From NCBI RefSeq assembly GCF_037975245.1, contig NC_092572.1:62001-126000 (forward strand): a stretch of DNA of 64,000 bases. Reading direction: 5' to 3'. Position 1 is the first letter of the stretch. The number at the start of each line of letters is the position of its first letter. Source of the stretch: Apostichopus japonicus. Its lineage: Eukaryota; Echinodermata; Holothuroidea; Aspidochirotida; Stichopodidae. The notes beneath the pieces were generated by a model. That model ran no database searches. It was not told the DNA's origin and saw only the letters and a program-made list of their open reading frames with translations. Positions 27,124 through 38,289 of this stretch are shown here, one piece after another. A program made the position numbers and the translations under genes.

Positions 27124-28411
27124 ATATCAACTGTTAATGCATGTAATAGTGTACCAACCCTGGATGTGACAGGACATATCAACTGTTAATGCATTGTAAT
27201 AGTGTACCAACCCTGGATGTGACAGGACATATCAACTGTTAATGCATTGTAATAGTGTACCAACCCTGGATGTGACAGGACATATCAACTGTTAATGCAT
27301 TGTAATAGTGACCAACCCTGGATGTGACAGGACATATCAACTGTTAATGCATTGTAATAGTGTACCAACCCTGGATGTGACAGGACATATCAACTGTTAA
27401 TGCATTGTAATAGTGTACCAACCCTGGATGTGATAGGACATATCAACTGTTAATGCATTGTAATAGTGTACCAACCCTGGATGTGACAGAGCATATCAAC
27501 TGTTAATGCATTGTAATAGTGTACCAACCCTGGATGTGACAGAGCATATCAACTGTTAATGCATGTAATAGTGTACCAACCCTGGATGTGACAGGACATA
27601 TCAACTGTTAATGCATTGTAATAGTGTACCTATCCTGGATGTGACAGGACATATCAACTGTTAATGCATTGTAATAGTGTACCAACCCTGGATGTGACAG
27701 AGCATATCAACTGTTAATGCATTGTAATAGTGTACCAACCCTGGATGTGACAGGACATATCAACTGTTAATGCATTGTAATAGTGTACCAACCCTGGATG
27801 TGATAGGACATATCAACTGTTAATACATTGTAATAGTGTACCAACCCTGGATGTGACAGGACATATCAACTGTTAATGCATTGTAATAGTGTACCAACCC
27901 TGGATGTGACAGAGCATATCAACTGTTAATGCATTGTATAGTGTACCAACCCTGGATGTGACAGGACATATCAACTGTTAATGCATTGTAATAGTGTACC
28001 TACCCTGGATGTGACAGGACATATCAACTGTTAATGTATTGTAATAGTGTACCTACCCTGGATGTGACAGGACATATCAACTGTTAATGCATTGTAATAG
28101 TGTACCAACCCTGGATGTGATAGGACATATCAACTGTAAATGCATTGTAATAGTGTACCAACCCTGGATGTGACAGGACATATCAACTGTTAATGCATTG
28201 TAATAGTGTACCAACCCTGGATGTGACAGGACATATCAACTGTTAATGCATTGTAATAGTGTACCAACCCTGGATGTGACAGGACATATCAACTGTTAAT
28301 GCATTGTAATAGTGTACCAACCCTGGATGTGACAGGACATATCAACTGTTACTACATTGTAATAGTCAACCAACTGTGGATGTGACAGGGTCTATCAACT
28401 TAATACATAGT
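27121..28411. repeat. 53-bp tandem repeat, about 24 copies
   Basis: Unit of the form catatcaactgttaatgcat / tgtaatagtgtaccaacc / ctggatgtgacagga. It starts directly where the 68-bp array stops (…gataaatgag|catatcaactg), so two unrelated arrays abut without a spacer. It lies in the intron between the SIDT exons at 29114 and 15678. Confidence 0.95.
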
Positions 28412-28825
28412 AAAATGTAAAGGGAGTCCTCTGTATTCGGCACAGTGTAATGTGCAGCTTTTTGGGGGTAAAGGGAGCCCTCTGTGTTCTGCTCAGTGTA
28501 AGGGTGCAGCTATGTTGGCAAAGGGAGCCCTCTGTATACTGAACTGTGTAAGGTTGTAGCTTTGCTAGGGCAAAGAGAACCCTCTTTATTCTGCACAGTG
28601 TAAGGGTGCAGCTTTGTGAGGGTAAAGGGAGCCCTCTTTATTCTGCATAGTGTAAGGGTGCAGCTTTGTGAGGGTAAAGGGAGCCCTCTATATTCTGCAC
28701 ATTGTAAGCAGGCAGCTATGTTAGGGTAAAGGGAATCCTCTGTGTTCTAAATTGTGTAAGGGCTAAGCTTTGTGAAGGTGAATAGTGCCCTCTGTTTTCT
28801 GCACAGTGTAAGGGTGCAGCTTTGT
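28412..28825. repeat. About 55-bp degenerate tandem repeat, 7-8 copies
   Basis: Diverged units around gtaaagggagccctctgt / attctgcacagtgtaaggg / tgcagctttgtgagg. They are far less uniform than the neighbouring arrays and therefore probably older. Intronic. Confidence 0.85.
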
Positions 28826-29113
28826 GGGGAGGCACATTGAATGCAGGTCCCAAATTGAGCTATAATAAGAATTATAAAAAGGTTCTTGTCCACCCATGTC
28901 ATTGATGAATATATATGTGGAAACCTTTTCATGTAGTTTAGTTGCATCACTAGTGGTGATGCTGCAGTGATGTGAACCTAATTAGTAAAACTCAGTAATA
29001 TCTTGTTCATCTTCACCACTTTCTGCATGGCATCATAAAATTAAACTTATTCTACTATATACTAGAACTTGACTGCAATGAGTTACGGAGCTTTCAATAT
29101 TTCAAACTCTTAC

Positions 29114-29190
29114 CAAATGTAAAGGTTTGAAGTCTCTGTTGGCTAGCATCATTCTGCACTCCAAGCGAGCTCTGGCAAATGTTCCTGTAT
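29114..29190 (-). CDS. SIDT: SIDT-like exon, TGTFARA..PLHL segment
   Basis: A 77-bp exon on the minus strand after a ttcatttgcag acceptor (AG at 29191-29192), ending at gtaagag (donor at 29112-29113). Two bases (AT) complete an Asp codon with the G of the upstream exon; then 25 codons read TGTFARARLECRMMLANRDF and KPLHL. Joined, this gives ..RF-D-TGTFARA..KPLHL|GRFV, matching family ..KIDLGIFRRA...PLYMDRMV: conserved D-x-G-x-F-x-R-A and PL. It ends in phase 0 as required by the next exon. The 536-bp intron on its upstream side consists almost entirely of the 39-bp array. Confidence 0.88.
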
Positions 29191-29208
29191 CTGCAAATGA
29201 ACAGAAGT

Positions 29209-29742
29209 ACATACCAGATCAGTTGGTGCTATTGTAATATATAGGTAACATACCAAATCAGATGGTGCTATCGTGATATATAGGTAGCATACCAAATCAG
29301 ATGGTGCTATCATAATATATGTGTAACATACCAAATCAGATTGTGCTGTCATAATATATGTGTAACATACAAATTCAGATGGTGCTATCATAATATATGT
29401 GTAACATACCAAATCAGATGGTGCTATCGTAATATATGTGTAACATACAAATTCAGATGGTGCTATCATAATATATGTGTAACATACCAAATCAGATGGT
29501 GCTATCGTAATATAAATGTGTACCATACCAAATCAGATGGTTCTATTGTAATATATGTGTAACATACCAAATCAGATGGTGCTATCGTAATATAAATGTG
29601 TACCATACCAAATCAGATGGTTCTATTGTAATATATGTGTAACATACCAAATCAGATGGTGCTTTCATAATATATGTGTAACATACCAAATCAGATGGTG
29701 CTTTTGTACCATATACAATAACATACCAAACCGGACGGTGCT
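29209..29742 (-). repeat. 39-bp array of copied 5' splice sites, about 13 copies
   Basis: Minus-strand unit: AGCACCATCTGATTTG then gtatgttacacatatattat. It matches the end of the exon at 29727-29829 (GCACCGTCCGGTTTG|gtatgtta). The array therefore repeats an exon 3' end and donor, and it fills nearly the whole intron 29191-29726. Because 39 is divisible by three, frames of 73 and 125 residues with a 13-residue repeat run along both strands; they are artefacts. Confidence 0.93.
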
Positions 29743-29829
29743 TTTGTAGTAAACATGTAAGGACATGTAGCCGCAGGTGGTAACATGAAGCAGGAAAAAT
29801 ATGATGTATGTATAGATGTTATGGAATAA
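29727..29829 (-). CDS. SIDT: SIDT-like exon, most 5' one recognised
   Basis: A 103-bp exon on the minus strand between a tttgtttgttttgcag acceptor (AG at 29830-29831) and gtatgt (29721-29726). It has 34 codons plus one base: a lead of LFHNIYTY, a helix IIFFLLHVTTCGYMSL, then HVYYKSTVRF. The family has ..FWxxFSxIHVxAxLxLSTQxYYMGRFKID here; the shared features are HV, the following small or polar helix, YY and the basic stretch before D. It starts in phase 0. The family would require an exon upstream containing YHVCPN, FDTSFMY and RHPDINASAYS segments, which I did not find. Confidence 0.86.
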
Positions 29830-29968
29830 CTGCAAAACAAACAAAATGGAGAAATGTCAATGAAATTGTTACATTTATGTGTTACATCTAGACAAAACAT
29901 GTCTTAAAATATCTGAAACAAAGACATTCCGGACTTTGTCAAGAGGATATAAATGTGACAATTAATAG

Positions 29969-32900
29969 AGCCTATTTGTAATAATTCAATTATATTGATC
30001 CTGTCAATATTTATGGAATGCATAGACTATTTACAGCCTTCAAATATTTGTAATAAATCAATAACATTGATCCTGTCAATATTTATGGATGTATACAGAC
30101 TATTTACAGCCTTCAAATATTTGTAATAAATCAATAACATTGATCCTGTCAATATTTATGGAATGTATAGACTATTAACAGCCTTCAAATATTTGTAATA
30201 AATCAATAACATTGATCCTGTCAATATTAATGGATGTATACAGACTATTTACAGCCTTCAAATATTTGTAATAAATCAATAACATTGATCCTGTCAATAT
30301 TAATGGATGTATACAGACTATTTACAGCCTTCAAATATTTGTAATAAATCAATAACATTGATCCTGTCAATATTTATGGATGTATACAGACTATTTACAG
30401 CCTTCAAATATTTGTAATAAATCAATAACATTGATCCTGTCAATATTAATGGAATGTATACAGACTATTTACAGCCTTTAAATATTTGTAATAAATCAAT
30501 TACATTGATCCTGTCAATATTAATGGAATGTATACAGACTATTTACAGCCTTCAAATATTTGTAATAAATCAATAACATTGATCCTGTCAATATTTATGG
30601 ATGTATACAGACTATTTACAGCCTTCAAATATTTGTAATAAATCAATAACATTGATCCTGTCAATATTTATGGAATGTATAGACTATTAACAGCCTTCAA
30701 ATATTTGTAATAAATCAATAACATTGATCCTGTCAATATTAATGGAATGTATACAGACTATTTACAGCCTTTAAATATTTGTAATAAATCAATTACATTG
30801 ATCCTGTCAATATTAATGGAATGTATACAGACTATTTACAGCTTTCAAATATTTGTAATAAATCAATAACATTGATCCTGTCAATATTTATGGAATGTAT
30901 AGACTATTTACAGCCTTTAAATATTTGTAATAAATCAATAATATTGATCCTGTCAATATATATGGATGTATACAGACTATTTACAGCCTTCAAATATTTG
31001 TAATAAATCAATAACATTGATCCTGTCAATATTTATGGAATGTATAGACTATTAACAGCCTTCAAATATTTGTAATAAATCAATAACATTGATCCTGTCA
31101 ATATTAATGGAATGTATACAGACTATTTACAGCCTTTAAATATTTGTAATAAATCAATTACATTGATCCTGTCAATATTAATGGAATGTATACAGACTAT
31201 TTACAGCTTTCAAATATTTGTAATAAATCAATAACATTGATCCTGTCAATATTTATGGAATGTATAGACTATTTACAGCCTTTAAATATTTGTAATAAAT
31301 CAATAATATTGATCCTGTCAATATATATGGATGTATACAGACTATTTACAGCCTTCAAATATTTGTAATAAATCAATAACATTGATCCTGTCAATATATA
31401 TGGATGTATACAGACTATTTACAGCCTTCAAATATTTGTAATAAATCAATAACATTGATCCTGTCAATATTTATGGAATGTATAGACTATTTACAGCCTT
31501 TAAATATTTGTAATAAATCAATAATATTGATCCTGTCAATATATATGGATGTATACAGACTATTTACAGCCTTCAAATATTTGTAATAAATCAATAACAT
31601 TGATCCTGTCAATATATATGGATGTATACAGACTATTTACAGCCTTCAAATATTTGTAATAAATCAATAACATTGATCCTGTCAATATTTATGGAATGTA
31701 TAGACTATTAACAGCCTTCAAATATTTGTAATAAATCAATAACATTGATCCTGTCAATATTTATGGATGTATACAGACTATTTACAGCCTTCAAATATTT
31801 GTAATAAATCAATAACATTGATCCTGTCAATATTTATGGATGTATACAGACTATTTACAGCCTTCAAATATTTGTAATAAATCAATAACATTGATCCTGT
31901 CAATATTTATGGAATGTATAGACTATTTACAGCCTTTAAATATTTGTAATAAATCAATAATATTGATCCTGTCAATATATATGGATGTATACAGACTATT
32001 TACAGCCTTCAAATATTTGTAATAAATCAATAACATTGATCCTGTCAATATATATGGATGTATACAGACTATTTACAGCCTTCAAATATTTGTAATAAAT
32101 CAATAACATTGATCCTGTCAATATTTATGGAATGTATAGACTATTAACAGCCTTCAAATATTTGTAATAAATCAATAACATTGATCCTGTCAATATTTAT
32201 GGATGTATACAGACTATTTATAGCCTTCAAATATTTGTAATAAATCAATAACATTGATCCTGTCAATATTAATGGATGTATACAGACTATTTACAGCCTT
32301 CAAATATTTGTAATAAATCAATAACATTGATCCTGTCAATATTTATGGATGTATACAGACTATTTACAGCCTTCAAATATTTGTAATTAATCAATAACAT
32401 TGATCCTGTCAATATTTATGGAATCTATAGACTATTTACAGCCTTCAAATATTTGTAATAAATCAATAATATTGATCCTGTCAATATTAATGGATGTATA
32501 CAGACTATTTACAGCCTTCAAATATTTGTAATAAATCAATAACATTGATCCTGTCAATATTTATGGAATGTATACAGACTATTAACTGCTTCAAAATATT
32601 TGTAATAAATCAATAACATTGATCCTGTCAATATTAATGGATGTATACAGACTATTTATAGCCTTCAAATATTTGTAATAAATCAATAACATTGATCCTG
32701 TCAATATTAATGGAATGTATACAGACTATTTACAGCCTTTAAATATTTGTAATAAATCAATTACATTGATCCTGTCAATATTAATGGAATGTATACAGAC
32801 TATTTACAGCCTTCAAATATTTGTAATAAATCAATAACATTGATCCTGTCAATATTTATGGAATGTATAGACTATTAACAGCCTTCAAATATTTGTAATA

Positions 32901-35900
32901 AATCAATAACATTGATCCTGTCAATATTTATGGATGTATACAGACTATTTACAGCCTTCAAATATTTGTAATAAATCAATAACATTGATCCTGTCAATAT
33001 TTATGGAATGTATAGACTATTTACAGCCTTTAAATATTTGTAATAAATCAATAATATTGATCCTGTCAATATATATGGATGTATACAGACTATTTACAGC
33101 CTTCAAATATTTGTAATAAATCAATAACATTGATCCTGTCAATATATATGGATGTATACAGACTATTTACAGCCTTCAAATATTTGTAATAAATCAATAA
33201 CATTGATCCTGTCAATATTTATGGAATGTATAGACTATTAACAGCCTTCAAATATTTGTAATAAATCAATAACATTGATCCTGTCAATATTTATGGATGT
33301 ATACAGACTATTTATAGCCTTCAAATATTTGTAATAAATCAATAACATTGATCCTGTCAATATTAATGGATGTATACAGACTATTTACAGCCTTCAAATA
33401 TTTGTAATAAATCAATAACATTGATCCTGTCAATATTTATGGATGTATACAGACTATTTACAGCCTTCAAATATTTGTAATTAATCAATAACATTGATCC
33501 TGTCAATATTTATGGAATCTATAGACTATTTACAGCCTTCAAATATTTGTAATAAATCAATAATATTGATCCTGTCAATATTAATGGATGTATACAGACT
33601 ATTTACAGCCTTCAAATATTTGTAATAAATCAATAACATTGATCCTGTCAATATTTATGGAATGTATACAGACTATTAACTGCTTCAAAATATTTGTAAT
33701 AAATCAATAACATTGATCCTGTCAATATTAATGGATGTATACAGACTATTTATAGCCTTCAAATATTTGTAATAAATCAATAACATTGATCCTGTCAATA
33801 TTAATGGAATGTATACAGACTATTTACAGCCTTTAAATATTTGTAATAAATCAATTACATTGATCCTGTCAATATTAATGGAATGTATACAGACTATTTA
33901 CAGCCTTCAAATATTTGTAATAAATCAATAACATTGATCCTGTCAATATTTATGGAATGTATAGACTATTTACAGCCTTTAAATATTTGTAATAAATCAA
34001 TAATATTGATCCTGTCAATATTTATGGAATGTATAGACTATTAACAGCCTTCAAATATTTGTAATAAATCAATAACATTGATCCTGTCAATATTAATGGA
34101 TGTATACAGACTATTAACAGCCTTCAAATATTTGTAATAAATCAATAACATTGATCCTGTCAATATTTATGGATGTATACAGACTATTTACAGCCTTCAA
34201 ATATTTGTAATTAATCAATAACATTGATCCTGTCAATATTTATGGAATGTATAGACTATTTACAGCCTTCAAATATTTGTAATAAATCAATAACATTGAT
34301 CCTGTCAATATTAATGGATGTATACAGACTATTAACAGCCTTCAAATATTTGTAATAAATCAATAACATTGATCCTGTCAATATTTATGGATGTATACAG
34401 ACTATTTACAGCCTTCAAATATTTGTAATTAATCAATAACATTGATCCTGTCAATATTAATGGATGTATACAGACTATTTACAGCCTTCAAATATTTGTA
34501 ATAAATCAATAACATTGATCCTGTCAATATTTATGGAATGTATACAGACTATTAACTGCTTCAAATATTTGTAATAAATCAATAACATTGATCCTGTCAA
34601 TATTAATGGATGTATACAGACTATTTATAGCCTTCAAATATTTGTAATAAATCAATAACATTGATCCTGTCAATATTAATGGAATGTATACAGACTATTT
34701 ACAGCCTTTAAATATTTGTAATAAATCAATAACATTGATCCTGTCAATATTTATGGATGTATACAGACTATTTACAGCCTTCAAATATTTGTAATAAATC
34801 AATAACATTGATCCTGTCAATATTTATGGATGTATACAGACTATTTACAGCCTTCAAATATTTGTAATAAATCAATAACATTGATCCTGTCAATATTAAT
34901 GGATGTATACAGACTATTTACAGCCTTCAAATATTTGTAATAAATCAATAACATTGATCCTGTCAATATTTATGGAATGTATAGACTATTAACAGCCTTC
35001 AAATATTTGTAATAAATCAATAACATTGATCCTGTCAATATTAATGGATGTATACAGACTATTTACAGCCTTCAAATATTTGTAATAAATCAATAACATT
35101 GATCCTGTCAATATTAATGGATGTATACAGACTATTTACAGCCTTCAAATATTTGTAATAAATCAATAACATTGATCCTGTCAATATTTATGGATGTATA
35201 CAGACTATTTACAGCCTTCAAATATTTGTAATAAATCAATAACATTGATCCTGTCAATATTTATGGATGTATACAGACTATTTACAGCCTTCAAATATTT
35301 GTAATAAATCAATAACATTGATCCTGTCAATATTTATGGAATGTATAGACTATTTACAGCCTTTAAATATTTGTAATAAATCAATAACATTGATCCTGTC
35401 AATATTTATGGATGTATAAAGACTATTAACAGCCTTCAAATATTTAATCAATAACATTGATCCTGTCAATATTAATGGATGTATACAGACTATTTACAGC
35501 CTTCAAATATTTGTAATAAATCAATAACATTGATCCTGTCAATATTAATGGATGTATACAGACTATTTACAGCCTTCAAATATTTGTAATAAATCAATAA
35601 CATTGATCCTGTCAATATTTATGGATGTATAAAGACTATTAACAGCCTTCAAATATTTGTAATAAATCAATAACATTGATCCTGTCAATATTAATGGATG
35701 TATACAGACTATTTACAGCCTTCAAATATTTGTAATAAATCAATAACATTGATCCTGTCAATATTAATGGATGTATACAGACTATTTACAGCCTTCAAAT
35801 ATTTGTAATAAATCAATAACATTGATCCTGTCAATATTTATGGAATGTATAGACTATTTACAGCCTTTAAATATTTGTAATAAATCAATAACATTGATCC

Positions 35901-36410
35901 TGTCAATATTTATGGATGTATAAAGACTATTTACAGCCTTCAAATATTTGTAATAAATCAATAACATTGATCCTGTCAATATTTATGGATGTATACAGCC
36001 TATATACAGCCTTCAAATGTTTGTAATAAATCAATAACATTGATCCTGTCAATATTTATGGATGTATAAAGACTATTTACAGCCTTCAAATATTTGTAAT
36101 AAATCAATAACATTGATCCTGTCAATATTTATGGATGTATACAGACTATTAACAGCCTTCAAATATTTGTAATAAATCAATAACATTGATCCTGTCAATA
36201 TTTATGGATGTATACAGACTATATACAGCCTTCAAATGTTTGTAATAAATCAATTACCTGTACATTGATCCTGTCAATATTTATGGATGTATACAGACTA
36301 TTAACTGCTTCAAATATTTGTAATAAATCAATTACATTGATCCTGTCAATATTTATGGAATGCATACAGACTATTTACAGCCTTCAAATATTTGTAATAA
36401 ATCAATTACA
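29969..36410. repeat. 73-bp tandem repeat, about 88 copies
   Basis: Unit: ttgatcctgtcaatatttat / ggatgtatacagactattta / cagccttcaaatatttgtaa / taaatcaataaca. Copies vary by gga(a)tgtata(ca)g and ttaatgg versus ttatgg. Larger blocks are duplicated, since the same 60-residue frame recurs at 30821, 31186, 31404, 31840 and 32934. The array occupies the place where the SIDT exons preceding 29829 should lie. The minus strand has a weak donor-like GGCT|GTAAAT in each unit; no source exon is recognisable. Confidence 0.95.
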
Positions 36411-36699
36411 TTACATCAATTACAAAATTAAACACTTCTACATCTTTACATAGTTTCCGGTACCCAAAATGTAAAATAGCCCAAAAGTAAGTAGAGATTG
36501 TAGTTTGTATTTGCTGTCATGATAGAAAGTTAATTCTTTGATTTCCAGGAAGCCTGATAGGTCTCTACATCCTGAACTTGTACCAAGAATAATTGAAAGG
36601 AAATCATCGTTGATGACTGTCATTTCCTTCTAGAGGTTTGTTCAACACAATTAAACATCATTTGTGAGGGTAACTGCGATACCACATCCCTCACTTTAC
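36411..36699 (-). other. Unique island; possible terminal exon near 36530-36571
   Basis: On the minus strand a pyrimidine-rich stretch ends ggtacaagttcag and is followed in phase 0 by a short frame DVETYQASWKSKN-stop. This could follow the candidate exon at 36700-36808, which ends in phase 0. Another frame of the same bases reads CRDLSGFLEIKELTF..LLTFGLFYILG (stop at 36438). It resembles GLFYAMG of SIDT proteins by chance or as a remnant. I cannot decide between these readings. Confidence 0.3.
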
Positions 36700-36808
36700 C
36701 TTCATGAACTCCTGATCAAAGAATGGTAATTTCCTGAATCTAGCTACTACAGGAAGTAGATCAAAACTTCCAGAGTGGTTTTGATTCGATAAAGTCATTT
36801 TGTTTTGA
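36700..36808 (-). CDS. Candidate exon, product not recognised
   Basis: A 109-bp block on the minus strand between a good acceptor (caattctacttacag, AG at 36809-36810) and a gtaaag donor (36694-36699). One base completes a codon; then 36 codons include SGSFDLLPVVARFRKLPFF and DQEFMK, followed by two codons and a stop if read through. The sequence looks soluble and coding but I do not recognise a family. It ends in phase 0, which would also fit the next SIDT exon at 29829, yet the residues do not resemble the SIDT helix expected there. It may belong to a different gene, or to a divergent upstream part of the same gene. Confidence 0.42.
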
Positions 36809-37488
36809 CTGTAAGTAGAATTGTGCCGGGTAAAGATACAACTTTTCTTAATACCAGAAATTGATATAAAAAATCAAATCACTCAACATAGGTTACAGCT
36901 AAATTCATTAGAATATTATGTTTGTTTTAAACTTCAATCAAGTTATATTTGTGCATTTATGTATCCTGTAATATTATAAATAAAAACAATACACATGTCC
37001 TTTCACATATGCTTTTCTCTATTTTACCGGTTTGCGATATTTGCAAATGATGTTTGGAGATTGCACTGTAAAACACTGAATGTCTCTGGTATGTATTTGC
37101 TGGGCTGTTACAAACCTATCTTTAATTGGACAACAACATTAAGTCAATTATTTACTATTTAACTGAATACAGAGCACTACAGTACTTAGTACTGTACATC
37201 ACTTCAAACTGTGAACAGACTTTGCAGCAATAATGTTGTAATGTGGCTGTTATTACTGAATGACTTGCAATTGTCTAGCTATAAGAAAAAGGACTGGGTG
37301 TGATGATGGGTTTGCTAACAAATAATAATATCATATGGATCAATTTCTACAAGTAAAGAACTATTGATTGGAAATAATTGTTAACATTTGAACATAAGTA
37401 TAGGCCAGAGCTAGATGAACTAGGATTAATTTATACATTAACATACTTGCTGAAAATTATCAAATATGATTGGTCTGTTGTTGTGGTC
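36809..37488. other. Unique AT-rich sequence
   Basis: I see no convincing gene. A short minus-strand block near 37028-37063 (tgttttacag acceptor, gtaaaa donor) could be a micro-exon but has no recognisable product. Confidence 0.5.
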
Positions 37489-37862
37489 AACTGATGGGGC
37501 ATTAATGCATGGATAATGGGGCATTAATGCATGGATAATGGGGCATTAATGCATGGATAATGCACCTGAGTAAACTCATCGTCAACTGATGGGGCATTGA
37601 TACATGGATAATGGGGCATTAATCCATGGATAATGCACCTGAGTAAACTCATCGTCAACTGATGGGACATTGATACATGGATAATGGGGCATTAATCCAT
37701 GGATAATGTACCTGTACCTGAGTAAACTCATCGTCAACTAATGGGGCATTAATACATGGATAATGGGGCATTAGTGCATGGATAATGGGGCTTTAATGCA
37801 AGGATAATGGGGCATTAATGCATGGATAATGGGGCATTAATCCATGGATAATGTACCTGAGT
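37489..37862. repeat. 21-bp irregular tandem repeat (gggcattaatgcatggataat)
   Basis: About a dozen copies of a 21-22-bp unit, interrupted by three copies of a longer phrase (caactgatggg.. and cctgagtaaactcatcgt). It forms a two-level repeat. Confidence 0.9.
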
Positions 37863-38289
37863 AGGCCCCCTACTCTTAGATATGGATGTGGATATGTCTG
37901 CACACATGTACGTACTACAGGAATAGTACTCTAAGATACTAGCATAAGTCTGTACAGATGCACTAGGATAATTTGATAGGAATACTTACTAAGAAGGATA
38001 TTTCGGCACATATATGTACTATGAGAACTTAATAGGAATACTTAGTGTTTCAGGATATTAAAAATACTTAGTAGGGATGTATAATCAATGTGGAAATCAT
38101 GTTTTGAATACTGATTTCCACTTCCACTTTTTATGTAAATTTGTGGTTACTAATTCAAAGGGTTAGTGCATAATGTCAAGTGGGTGACTGTACAAATGCT
38201 ATAGCCTGCTGTATACAGGAAACATTACAGCTATGGTAATTGTCTATGGCACTACATCAAAAATCAATTGGATTTCTACATCCTACAGA
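37863..38289. other. Unique sequence between arrays
   Basis: No clear gene. A 29-bp minus-strand block near 37989-38017 is flanked by ttctcatag and gtaagtatt. It is too short to interpret. Confidence 0.5.

Noticed and set aside
36438-36520. Match of FGLFYILG to the SIDT segment HFGLFYAMG
   Set aside because: The conserved segments that must lie between GLFYAMG and the exon at 29829 are absent, and the flanking residues do not match; probably chance. Kept only as a note in the island entry.
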